A DNA stretch of 64,000 nt, taken from Lacinutrix himadriensis (GTDB taxonomy: Bacteria > Bacteroidota > Bacteroidia > Flavobacteriales > Flavobacteriaceae). The notes beneath the pieces were generated by a model. It was not told where the DNA came from, made no database searches, and was given only the letters and a program-made list of their open reading frames with translations. The position numbers and the translations under genes were made by a program. The stretch is taken from NCBI RefSeq assembly GCF_001418105.1, contig NZ_LIQI01000022.1:806001-870000 (forward strand). Direction: 5' to 3'. The stretch's first letter is position 1; the number at the start of each line of letters is the position of its first letter. Of the stretch, positions 52,578 through 61,043 are shown one piece after another.

Positions 52578-54323
52578 ATGTCAGGTTACGGTAAATGGAA
52601 ACCTATTTTTAATATGAAGAGTAAGAATTTTAAATATAATAATACAAATGCTTCCGTTTTCGGTCTTCCGTTTTCGGGTCTTTTTACTTTTGCCTTTTTA
52701 CTTTTGCCTTTATTTTTAGCAGCGCAAGTAACTGCAACAATAGATTCTACTTCCATAAAAATAGGAGAGCAAATAACCTATAAAGTTCAGGTAGAAACCG
52801 ATACTACAAATGTTGTAGTTTTTCCGGAAGGACAAACCTTTCTTCCGTTAGAGGTTATCCATTCGTTTGCAATAGACACCACAAAAGAAGATGCTAAATA
52901 CACGCTTATAAAAAAGTATGGATTAACGCAATTTGATTCTGGCGCATTCACTATTCCAAGACAGAAAATTGTAATTGGTACCAAAGTCTTTCAAACCGAT
53001 TCTCTACAAGTAGAAGTGAGAAATATTGTTGTAGACACTACAAAACAAGGATTGTTTGATATTAAACCAATTATTGAAGTAGAGAAAAGTCCGAGTCAAT
53101 GGTGGAAATATTTACTGCTAACTTTATTGGTTTTATCGGTAATAGGTTTCTTGTTATATTGGTTTATTTGGAGAACAAAACCACTTACAAAAGAAGAGAA
53201 AATTGCATTGCTTCCGCCTTATGATAGAGCGAAATTAGCACTTCAAAATTTAGATGAAACCAGCTATTTACAAAATGCTGAATTAAAAGATTACTATTCC
53301 GAGTTAACCTTTATTATTAGAAAATACCTAGACGAAAAAGTATATGATCGCGCATTAGAGAGTACAACCGATGAGTTAATCACACGATTAAACATACTTA
53401 AAGATGCAAATCAAATAGATATTACTAAAGACGATATTAGAAATATTGAAACGATCTTAAAGCGTGCCGATTTAGTAAAGTTTGCAAAATCTGCTCCAGA
53501 TGTAGAGCTAGCAAAATTAGATAGAAATACTATAGATTTAGAAATAGATCAAGTAAAAGAAGCGTTGCCAGAACCAACCGAAGAAGAAAAACTGCAAGAC
53601 CAAAAATATCAAGAAATACAAGAGAAAAAACAAAAACGTAATAAGATAATTATTACTGTAGCAATAGTTATTGGTCTTTGTATTGCCACTTTTGTAGGCT
53701 TTGGTTTGAAATATGGTTTTGGTTATGTAAAAGATACTATTGTTGGTCATGAAAGTAAAGAATTACTAGAAGGTAATTGGGTAACTAGTGATTATGGTTT
53801 TCCAGCAATTTCTATTAGCACACCAGAAGTTTTAAAAAGAGAAAACCCACCAATTCCAGAAGAGATAAAAGCAAAACTACAGATGACTGTTTTTAGTTTT
53901 GGTAATGTTTCCCAAGCCTTAAGTGTTAACCTCTCTACGCTAAAAATTAGTCCGCAAGAAGGTCCCGAAAATCAAGGAGCAAAAGAAGAAATAGATTTAA
54001 ATCAAGTTTCCGAAAAGGCAATTCAGCAATTAGAAAAACAAGGTGTTACCAATTTACTTGTTAAAAAGGAAAAGTTTGTAACTCCTAATAATGCCGAAGG
54101 ATTAAAAACCTACGGAACAGCGAGCCTTCCTGTAGCAAATACCGATAAGTATTATGATGGTGAATATGTGCTTTTACATTTCACTGCAGACAACGTTATA
54201 CAGGAAATAGCAATTACATATAGAAAAGGCGATGTTTATGCCGAGGCGATTGCAGAAAGAATTGTTAATTCTGTAGAGCTTATAAAAGAAGAAGTAGCAA
54301 AAAAAGAACAAGAAGAAAATTAA
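52578..54323 (+). CDS. BatD-like membrane protein of the Bat operon
   Basis: The 581-residue protein has a signal-like hydrophobic stretch at about 33-49 ending LAAQ, a beta-rich oxygen-tolerance-like domain (TATIDSTSIKIGEQITYKVQ), a TM helix at about 175-197, a cytoplasmic DUF4129-like helical part (AELKDYYSELTFIIRKYLDEKVYDRALESTT), a second TM near 355-375 and a further domain. The signal-peptide region is encoded by repetitive DNA (52650-52715). The ATG at 52578 or 52614 could be the start. It lies 3 bp before batA and belongs to the operon. Confidence 0.78.
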   Translation: MSGYGKWKPIFNMKSKNFKYNNTNASVFGLPFSGLFTFAFLLLPLFLAAQVTATIDSTSIKIGEQITYKVQVETDTTNVVVFPEGQTFLPLEVIHSFAIDTTKEDAKYTLIKKYGLTQFDSGAFTIPRQKIVIGTKVFQTDSLQVEVRNIVVDTTKQGLFDIKPIIEVEKSPSQWWKYLLLTLLVLSVIGFLLYWFIWRTKPLTKEEKIALLPPYDRAKLALQNLDETSYLQNAELKDYYSELTFIIRKYLDEKVYDRALESTTDELITRLNILKDANQIDITKDDIRNIETILKRADLVKFAKSAPDVELAKLDRNTIDLEIDQVKEALPEPTEEEKLQDQKYQEIQEKKQKRNKIIITVAIVIGLCIATFVGFGLKYGFGYVKDTIVGHESKELLEGNWVTSDYGFPAISISTPEVLKRENPPIPEEIKAKLQMTVFSFGNVSQALSVNLSTLKISPQEGPENQGAKEEIDLNQVSEKAIQQLEKQGVTNLLVKKEKFVTPNNAEGLKTYGTASLPVANTDKYYDGEYVLLHFTADNVIQEIAITYRKGDVYAEAIAERIVNSVELIKEEVAKKEQEEN

Positions 54324-54326
54324 ACC

Positions 54327-55331
54327 ATGTTTGAAGGAATAGAATTTTTAAATAAAGAATTTTTCTGGTTGTTTTTATTACTTCCATTAGCATTGCTATG
54401 GTATGTTTTTAAGCATAATAAGCAAACAGCAGAATTAAAGATATCCAGTTTAAAAGGGTTTAAAGTAACCAACTCTTGGTTGCCAAAACTAAGACACTTG
54501 CTATTTGCTTTGCGTTTAGCAGCTTTAGCAGCATTAATAACTGCAATGGCAAGACCAAGAACGGTAGATGTTTCAACAAAAACAAAAACCACTCGAGGTA
54601 TAGATATTGTGATGGCAATAGATGTTTCGGCAAGTATGTTGGCGAAAGATTTAAGACCTAATCGTTTAGAGGCTTTAAAAGAAGTTGCAGCAGAATTTAT
54701 TGCTGGAAGACCAAATGATAGAATTGGTTTGGTAGAATATGCAGGAGAAAGTTATACAAAAACACCAATTACTAGTGATAAAGCAATTGTAATACGATCG
54801 CTAAACGATATAAAATACAACACGATTATTGAAGGAGGAACCGCAATAGGAATGGGTTTAGCAACTTCTGTAAACCGTTTAAAAGATAGTAGAGCCAAGA
54901 GTAAAGTAATTATTTTACTAACAGATGGAGTAAATAATTCTGGTTTTATAGATCCTAAAATTGCTAGTGAGTTAGCTTTAGAATATGGTATTAAAGTATA
55001 CACAATAGGGATAGGAACAAATGGAATGGCGCTATCTCCTTACGCAACAAATCCAAACGGGACTTTTCAATACGCAAGAGTACAAGTAGAAATTGATGAA
55101 GCCCTACTTCAAGAAATTGCAGATGCCACTGGAGGAAGATATTTTAGAGCAACAAACAATAAGAAGCTTGCCGAGATTTATGACGAGATAAACAAACTAG
55201 AAAAAACAGAAATCGAAGAATTTAAATTTTATAATTACGAAGAAAAATATCGTCCGTTAGTATTATTAGCAGGACTTTTATTAGCATTAGAATTATTATT
55301 GCGTTTTACTATCTTTAGAAGTTTTGTGTAA
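54327..55331 (+). CDS. batA: BatA, von Willebrand factor A membrane protein
   Basis: The 334-residue inner-membrane protein has TM helices at about 12-27 and 57-73, a VWA domain with the MIDAS motif DVSAS (99-103) and later ILLTDGVNNSG, and a C-terminal TM helix (PLVLLAGLLLALELLL). BatA and BatB are thought to act with MoxR in aerotolerance and envelope stress. Order and spacing in the operon support the name. Confidence 0.9.
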   Translation: MFEGIEFLNKEFFWLFLLLPLALLWYVFKHNKQTAELKISSLKGFKVTNSWLPKLRHLLFALRLAALAALITAMARPRTVDVSTKTKTTRGIDIVMAIDVSASMLAKDLRPNRLEALKEVAAEFIAGRPNDRIGLVEYAGESYTKTPITSDKAIVIRSLNDIKYNTIIEGGTAIGMGLATSVNRLKDSRAKSKVIILLTDGVNNSGFIDPKIASELALEYGIKVYTIGIGTNGMALSPYATNPNGTFQYARVQVEIDEALLQEIADATGGRYFRATNNKKLAEIYDEINKLEKTEIEEFKFYNYEEKYRPLVLLAGLLLALELLLRFTIFRSFV

Positions 55332-55336
55332 AAAAC

Positions 55337-55768
55337 ATGAATGAGCTAATACCACATAAAAATTGGATGAAGCGTAATCAAAAATGGTTTATTCCGTTAA
55401 TTGGATTCCTCATAATTATGTTAATAGGTTTCATTAATTCAGGATTAGGTGGAAAGATTAAAGATGTTAGTAAAGCTTATACAGACGCAACGCTTTATGA
55501 AAATGCGATAAAAGAAGTGGGAAATAATAAGCAGGCTATTCATGTATTAGGAGATATTGAGCCAATAGATAAAATGGCTATTGCCGAAGGGTTTGTTAGC
55601 TATTCTGAAGATAATAAAAAAGTACAATCAACGATTAGAATAAAAGGCACCAAAGGACAAGGTAAGCTAGATATTCTTGCAGAAAGGAATGAAAATAGTT
55701 GGGATTATAAAGCGCTGAAAATTCGTATTAAAGGAGTAGAAGAGCCAATAGTAATTATAAAAAAATAG
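55337..55768 (+). CDS. Coa1/Tim21-like small membrane protein within the Bat operon
   Basis: The 143-residue protein has one TM helix (about 17-36, WFIPLIGFLIIMLIGFINSG) and a soluble domain with pairs of residues recalling the cytochrome c oxidase assembly factor 1 family (AIKEVGNNKQAIHVLGDIEPI, VQSTIRIKGTKGQGKLDILAE). Its place between batA and batB is not part of the core operon I know. A role in membrane protein assembly is inference from the fold family. Confidence 0.68.
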   Translation: MNELIPHKNWMKRNQKWFIPLIGFLIIMLIGFINSGLGGKIKDVSKAYTDATLYENAIKEVGNNKQAIHVLGDIEPIDKMAIAEGFVSYSEDNKKVQSTIRIKGTKGQGKLDILAERNENSWDYKALKIRIKGVEEPIVIIKK

Positions 55769-55810
55769 CTGAAAATTTCAGTAGCGATACACTGCTCACT
55801 GAATATTGCG
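55767..55810. repeat. CTGAAA/CACTGCTCACTGAA word repeat before batB
   Basis: Contains GCTGAAAATTTCAGT and CACTGCTCACTGAAT, the same ACTGA/TCAGT vocabulary as 51611-51689. It fills the Coa1-like to batB gap. Confidence 0.5.
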
Positions 55811-55827
55811 AAAGAATATTAAAATAA

Positions 55828-56868
55828 ATGTATCAATTAGAAGAAAAAATATGGTTTTGGGTTTTAGTGATTATTCCAGTAATAATCCTACTTTTTTTGG
55901 TGCTTCAAATTTGGAAACATAAAGCACAAAAAAACTTTGCCAATAAAGCAATCCTAAAAAAATTAAGTCCGAACCAATCCCTTTTTAAAAGCATCTTAAA
56001 AGTAGCTATTTGGTGTCTTGCATTTGCTAGTTTAGCAATTGCTTTAGTAAATCCTAAAGTAGGAACCAAACTAGAAACGGTAAAACGCGAAGGTGTAGAT
56101 ATTGTATTTGCTGTAGATGTTTCTAAAAGTATGTTGGCAGAAGATATTGCGCCAAACAGATTGGATAAGTCGAAACAATTAGTAACACAAATTATAAATA
56201 ATCTTGCCAGTGACAGAGTTGGTATTATTGCTTATGCGGCAAAAGCATTTCCGCAATTACCAATAACTACAGATTATGCAGCGGCAAAAATGTTTCTGCA
56301 AAACATGAATACAGATATGTTGTCTTCGCAAGGAACAGCAATTAATGGCGCTATAGAATTAGCAGAAACCTATTTTGATAATGAAGAGCAGACCAATAGG
56401 GTTTTAATCATTATTTCAGATGGTGAAGATCACTTTGGCGAATCGGCAGTTCGTGCAGCAGAAGAGGCGAGTAAAGAAGGAATACGAATTTTTACCATTG
56501 GCGTTGGAGATATTAAAGGAGGGCCAATTCCTATAAAACGAAACGGCGTTGTTTTAAATTATAAAAAAGACAGACAAGGCGAAACGGTAATAACACGTTT
56601 AAACGAAGAGAATTTAAAAAGCATTGCTGCAGAAGCAAACGGTGTTTATATTAATGGGAGAAATACAAACGAAGTAGTAGATACCATTAGAGACATTTTA
56701 AATAAAATGGATAAAACAGAATTTGAAGCCAAAGAGTTTGCCGATTTTAAAGACCAATTTCAATGGTTTTTAGCATTAGCAATATTTCTATTGTTTATCG
56801 ATGTCTTTTTGTTAGAACGAAAAACAGCTTGGCTGAAAAAGTTAAACCTATTCAACGAGAACCTATAA
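55828..56868 (+). CDS. batB: BatB, von Willebrand factor A membrane protein
   Basis: The 346-residue protein has the same layout as BatA: TM helices at about 8-27 and 55-73, MIDAS DVSKS (97-101), ISDGEDHFG, and a C-terminal TM helix (FQWFLALAIFLLFIDVFLL). It is a paralogue of BatA. The operon position before the TPR gene supports BatB. Confidence 0.9.
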   Translation: MYQLEEKIWFWVLVIIPVIILLFLVLQIWKHKAQKNFANKAILKKLSPNQSLFKSILKVAIWCLAFASLAIALVNPKVGTKLETVKREGVDIVFAVDVSKSMLAEDIAPNRLDKSKQLVTQIINNLASDRVGIIAYAAKAFPQLPITTDYAAAKMFLQNMNTDMLSSQGTAINGAIELAETYFDNEEQTNRVLIIISDGEDHFGESAVRAAEEASKEGIRIFTIGVGDIKGGPIPIKRNGVVLNYKKDRQGETVITRLNEENLKSIAAEANGVYINGRNTNEVVDTIRDILNKMDKTEFEAKEFADFKDQFQWFLALAIFLLFIDVFLLERKTAWLKKLNLFNENL

Positions 56869-56875
56869 ATAAGAA

Positions 56876-56960
56876 TGTCACCTTGCGCATTGGTTGAGAT
56901 GAAAATATATTTTCATTGAAAGTACCTTGCAAAGCAAACCGAAAGGTCTTTCATGAATTA
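56876..56960. repeat. TGTCACCTTGCGC element and 18 bp palindrome between batB and batC
   Basis: TGTCACCTTGCGC resembles the ends of the TGTCATTCCGA family. ATGAAAATATATTTTCAT (56899-56916) is a perfect palindrome. No gene in this 162 bp gap. Confidence 0.4.
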
Positions 56961-57030
56961 ACCAGTTAAATAATTTATAAAATCTTTAACTAGAACCAAG
57001 CCAAGAGTTTTATAATTTAGTAAAATCAAA

Positions 57031-57888
57031 ATGAAACACGTAGTAATAATCATATTAGCCCTTTTTAGCATTTCTTCTTTTGCACAAGACAAAGAAGAAG
57101 AGCAAATACTTGCGCACCAAAAAGCGAACGATTTAGTGTATGATGCCAACATTTTGGCAGATAATGAAGATTATGTTTCGGCAGAAATGGAATATAGAAA
57201 AGCCATGTCTGAGCAACCAAACTATACCGTTGGAGCGTATAACTTAGGGAATTCGTATTACAAAAAAGGTATTTTTGATGAAGCGTTATATCGTTTAAAA
57301 CAAACGGCAAAACACGCAACCACTAGAGATGAGAAATATAGAGCATTTCATAATATTGGTAATATTCTTATGCAGGATAAGCAATGTAAAGAAGCGACAG
57401 AAGCTTTTAAAAATGCATTACGTAACAATCCTACCGATAACGAAACACGTTATAATTACGCTTTAGCAAAAGAATGTGCAGAGCAGCAACAAGAGGAACA
57501 AGATAAGCAGGACGAGAATAAAGATCAAAACGAAGATAACAAGGATCAGGAAAAAGATCAAAAAGATCAAGACCAGGATAAGGAAGATAAAAAAGATCAG
57601 GAAGACGAAAATAAAGACGAAGAGCCTAAAGACGACGGAGAAAAAGATAAAAAAGAAGGCGAGGATAAAAAAGACGAAGAAGGTAATCCTAAAGATGAAA
57701 AAGAAGATGAAGGGAAAGGTGGTGAAGATGAGAAAAAAGAACAACCAAAACCACAACCCGGACAATTATCACCACAGCAAGTGAAAAACTTGTTAGAAGC
57801 AATGAATGATCAAGAGCAGAAAGTACAAGATAAAATGAATGCTCAAAAAACAAAAGGAGAAAGAGTACAAACCGAAAAGGACTGGTAA
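57031..57888 (+). CDS. batC: BatC, tetratricopeptide repeat protein
   Basis: The 285-residue protein has a signal peptide (MKHVVIIILALFSISSFAQ), TPR repeats from about 25 to 145 (GAYNLGNSYYKKGIFDEALYRL, AFHNIGNILMQDKQCKEATEAF), then an extreme Lys/Asp/Glu/Gln tract of about 90 residues (about 150-240) before a short C-terminal helix. TPRs probably bind the other Bat proteins. Frames on the other strands of the charged tract are shadows. Confidence 0.88.
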   Translation: MKHVVIIILALFSISSFAQDKEEEQILAHQKANDLVYDANILADNEDYVSAEMEYRKAMSEQPNYTVGAYNLGNSYYKKGIFDEALYRLKQTAKHATTRDEKYRAFHNIGNILMQDKQCKEATEAFKNALRNNPTDNETRYNYALAKECAEQQQEEQDKQDENKDQNEDNKDQEKDQKDQDQDKEDKKDQEDENKDEEPKDDGEKDKKEGEDKKDEEGNPKDEKEDEGKGGEDEKKEQPKPQPGQLSPQQVKNLLEAMNDQEQKVQDKMNAQKTKGERVQTEKDW

Positions 57889-57891
57889 AAA

Positions 57892-57974
57892 AGCTAGAAG
57901 TCTGAAGACCGAAGCTAGAAGTTATAATTGTAAATTAAAATTGATTGTCATGCTGAGCGCAGTCGAAGCATCTT
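57892..57974. repeat. GAAGCTAGAAGT direct repeats and TGTCATGCTGAGCGCAG half-element
   Basis: AAGCTAGAAGTCTGAAGACC then GAAGCTAGAAGT (57892-57922) are direct repeats. TTGTCATGCTGAGCGCAG then TCGAAGCATCTT (57945-57974) resembles one end of a common Bacteroidota repeat. They fill the batC-batD gap right up to the batD start codon. Confidence 0.55.
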
Positions 57975-57978
57975 AAAA

Positions 57979-59751
57979 ATGAAAACACTAAAACACATAA
58001 CCATACTATTTATACTACTTGCAACAAGTATTGCTTCTGCACAGGTTAAATTTGAAGCAAAAACAAGCAAGAAGAAACTTGGTGTTAATGAACGTTTACG
58101 TATTGATTTTGAAATGAACGAAGATGGCGATAATTTTAATCCGCCAAGCTTTCAAGATTTCACTGTAGTTGCAGGTCCAAACCAGTCTGTTAGTCATTCT
58201 TGGATGAATGGAAAAAAATCATTCAATAAGACGTACAGTTACTTTTTAGCACCAAAAAAACAAGGAAAATTTACTATCAATCAGGCTACTATAGAAATTA
58301 ATGGTGAGACCTATAAAACAACGCCAATAACCGTAGTGGTTTCTAAAGCGGTAAGCAAGCCAAATGATCCTAATAATCCAGATATTATAATAGAAGATAA
58401 TATTCATTTGGTTGCAGAAGTATCTAAGACAAGTCCTTATTTAAACGAAGGAATAACCGTTGTCTATAAACTTTATGTTTCACCAAATACCGGAGTTAGT
58501 AATTGGCGAGAAATAGATAGTCCGAGATACAATGATTTCTGGTCACAAAACATAGATATAAAAGGCTTAAAAATTTTAAAAGGAACCTATAAAGGTGAAG
58601 ATTATAGATATGTTGTTTTACGTAAAACAGTACTTTATCCTCAAAAAACAGGGAAGCTAGAAATTGAGCCTTTAAGCTTAGATATTACCGTAGATGTTCC
58701 TACAAGTAGACGAAATATTTTTGGAGAACGTTTAATGACGCAAGCGCACAAAACAATTTCTGCAGGAAGTAGAAAAATTAACGTGAAACCGTTACCAGAA
58801 AATAATAAACCAGCTAATTTTACTGGAGCGGTTGGTGATTTCGATTTTAAAGTAGCTACTTCTAAAACAGCATTAAATGCATCCGAATCCTTACAAGCAA
58901 CCGTTGCTGTTTCCGGTAATGGAAATTTAAAACTATTCGAATTACCAAAACTAAGTCTTCCTAGCTCCTTAGAGGTTTATGAACCAGAAAATACAGACAA
59001 TGTAAGAACAAGTATAAACGGCATGCAAGGAACACGTAGCCAGAGTTATACGGTTGTTCCGCAATTTAAAGGGAAGTATCCTTTACCAAGTATCTCGTTT
59101 TCTTATTTTGATTTAAAAACCGAAAGCTACAAAACACTTTCTTCTGATGAGTTAATAATTGATGTATTAGAAGGACCAACCAATAGCGAGGCAACAAACA
59201 ATAATGCTATTGTAAACGGAAACGATAAACAACCTGTTTTAAGTAATGATCAATTTGCATTTATTAAAACCAACGCAAATTTAGTTAGCACTACAAAAAA
59301 GAATTTCTTTAAATCTACAGGCTTCTGGACCGCTTTATTAAGTCCGCTTTTAGCAATACCATTAGCCATTGTGTTTAGAAACAAACGTGAAGAACGTATG
59401 GCAGATGTTACAGGGAATAAAGTTAGAAAAGCAGATAAGCTAGCAAAAAAATATTTAAGCGCAGCAAAACGTGCTTTAGGACAAAAAGAAGCTTTTTATG
59501 TGGCTCTTGAAAAGGCGTTACACAATTATTTAAAAGCCAAGTTGCAAATAGAAACTAGTGATTTCACTAAAGATAAGATTACAGAAATATTAAATGATCG
59601 AGAAGTAGAAAACACCACTGTTTTAGAGTTTGTAAGTATCTTGAAAAATTGCGAATTGGCACGATATACTCCAATTACACAAGTAGAAATGCAACAAGAT
59701 TATGAAAAAGCATCTAGAACCATTTCTGAAATAGATAAGCAAATAAAATAA
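57979..59751 (+). CDS. batD: BatD family protein (oxygen tolerance)
   Basis: The 590-residue protein has a signal peptide (MKTLKHITILFILLATSIASAQ), several beta-sandwich BatD domains (VKFEAKTSKKKLGVNERLRI, GPNQSVSHSWMNGKKSFNKTYSYFL, VVSGNGNLKLFELP-type blocks), a TM helix near 450-468 and a cytoplasmic C-terminal helical domain. The BatD name comes from operon position and the VSGNGNL block. Role: envelope part of the Bat complex. Confidence 0.9.
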   Translation: MKTLKHITILFILLATSIASAQVKFEAKTSKKKLGVNERLRIDFEMNEDGDNFNPPSFQDFTVVAGPNQSVSHSWMNGKKSFNKTYSYFLAPKKQGKFTINQATIEINGETYKTTPITVVVSKAVSKPNDPNNPDIIIEDNIHLVAEVSKTSPYLNEGITVVYKLYVSPNTGVSNWREIDSPRYNDFWSQNIDIKGLKILKGTYKGEDYRYVVLRKTVLYPQKTGKLEIEPLSLDITVDVPTSRRNIFGERLMTQAHKTISAGSRKINVKPLPENNKPANFTGAVGDFDFKVATSKTALNASESLQATVAVSGNGNLKLFELPKLSLPSSLEVYEPENTDNVRTSINGMQGTRSQSYTVVPQFKGKYPLPSISFSYFDLKTESYKTLSSDELIIDVLEGPTNSEATNNNAIVNGNDKQPVLSNDQFAFIKTNANLVSTTKKNFFKSTGFWTALLSPLLAIPLAIVFRNKREERMADVTGNKVRKADKLAKKYLSAAKRALGQKEAFYVALEKALHNYLKAKLQIETSDFTKDKITEILNDREVENTTVLEFVSILKNCELARYTPITQVEMQQDYEKASRTISEIDKQIK

Positions 59752-59844
59752 ATGTTTAAACTCCTTTCTTAGAATAATAATTGGAAGGTGAATGTATTCC
59801 GATACATCGAAAATATAGCAGGAAGAGTTTTATATAAAACACAA

Positions 59845-60603
59845 ATGAAACAAATAATTTACATACTAACCTTTTTACTAACTACGCTTTCTGTAGCACA
59901 AAACAATACGCTTTTTGAAGAAGGAAATACGTTGTATAATGAAGGAAAATTTACAGAAGCAATTTCTAAGTATGAAAGCATTTTAGATGCTAAAAAACAT
60001 TCTGCTTCTTTGTATTTCAATCTTGGTAATGCACATTATAAGCTAAATAATATTGCACCTAGTATTTACTACTTTGAAAAAGCATTACAGCTTTCTCCTA
60101 ACGATAAAGAAATACAAAACAATATCGCTTTTGCAAGAAACATGACTGTAGATGCTATAGATGTTGTGCCAGAAGTAGGTTTCTCTAAACTGTTTAAAAG
60201 CATCACAAATACCATGAGTTTTAATGGCTGGGCGTATGCTTCGGTTGTCGCTGTGGTTTTATTTGTGCTATTGTCTTTATTGTATTATTTCAGCTTTTCT
60301 ACAGGCAGAAAAAGACTTGCATTTATTGGTAGTTCCAGTTTCTTATTTTTAACATGTATCACTTTGTTTTTTGCCTTTCATAAATTCGATATCGATAAAA
60401 AGAATAAACCAGCCATTGTGTTTTCACAAGAAGCGATGGTTAAAAGTGAGCCTAATTTAAGAAGCGAAGAGTCTTTTAGGTTACATGAAGGAACTAAAGT
60501 TTTAATTTTAGATACGGTAAATAATTGGAAAAAAATTAAACTTACAGATGGTAAAGTGGGTTGGATTTCTAATGATGATATTAAAGCATTAAATGAAATT
60601 TAA
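59845..60603 (+). CDS. batE: BatE, TPR and SH3 domain protein
   Basis: The 252-residue protein has a signal peptide (MKQIIYILTFLLTTLSVAQ), TPR repeats (TLFEEGNTLYNEGKFTEAIS, ASLYFNLGNAHYKLNNIAPSIYYFEKAL), two TM helices (about 135-155 and 166-182), and a C-terminal bacterial SH3 domain (AMVKSEPNLRSEESFRLHEGTKVLIL, VGWISNDDI). The ATG at 59845 starts the signal peptide; the GTG at 59788 would add 19 residues. Last gene of the operon. Confidence 0.88.
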   Translation: MKQIIYILTFLLTTLSVAQNNTLFEEGNTLYNEGKFTEAISKYESILDAKKHSASLYFNLGNAHYKLNNIAPSIYYFEKALQLSPNDKEIQNNIAFARNMTVDAIDVVPEVGFSKLFKSITNTMSFNGWAYASVVAVVLFVLLSLLYYFSFSTGRKRLAFIGSSSFLFLTCITLFFAFHKFDIDKKNKPAIVFSQEAMVKSEPNLRSEESFRLHEGTKVLILDTVNNWKKIKLTDGKVGWISNDDIKALNEI

Positions 60604-60636
60604 TTTTTCCTTAACAATAAAATACTTCTATAGTTA

Positions 60637-60644
60637 TATATTTG
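60637..60644 (+). promoter_or_regulatory. -7 promoter box before the small secreted protein gene
   Basis: TATATTTG, 21 bp before the ATG at 60666, matches TAnnTTTG; it would start a new transcript after the Bat operon. Confidence 0.45.
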
Positions 60645-60665
60645 CAGCTTGATTTAATTTAAAGG

Positions 60666-60947
60666 ATGCCAAAAAGAAACATTTCTATATTTTTTACTGT
60701 ATTATTTATGGCAATTATTACTATGCCATCTATAATTATAGCACTAGATGATACTATAGATATTTCTGTTTTTTATAGCCTTTCTGAAGAGGAAGAAAAT
60801 AATAATTTGGAAGTTGTTTTTTATAAAACGAACAACGAATTCATTCCTTTAAGCGATTTATTTAAGAATAATGAATTAGGGTATTTCTTTAAAAGTTACC
60901 TGAATCCGCATTTTAACATCATTTCTCCACCACCAGATTTTATTTAA
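60666..60947 (+). CDS. Small secreted or membrane-anchored hypothetical protein
   Basis: The 93-residue protein has an N-terminal hydrophobic segment (ISIFFTVLFMAIITMPSIIIA, about 6-26) and a short extracytoplasmic part with an acidic SLSEEEENN stretch. It ends ISPPPDFI. A promoter box and ATG are present. It precedes the SulP gene in the same direction. I do not know a function. Confidence 0.65.
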   Translation: MPKRNISIFFTVLFMAIITMPSIIIALDDTIDISVFYSLSEEEENNNLEVVFYKTNNEFIPLSDLFKNNELGYFFKSYLNPHFNIISPPPDFI

Positions 60948-61043
60948 TATTTTATTCGTTAGACATTTATTGTCCCAAAAAAATATTAAAAATAGCTATT
61001 GATCATAAAAAAAGAATCAATAGCGCAAAATCAGTATGTATAT

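Noticed and set aside
57463-57784. Frames on both strands within batC
   Set aside because: Arise from the Lys/Asp/Glu low-complexity tract of BatC; no start context and repetitive Phe/Ile or Lys/Ile translations.
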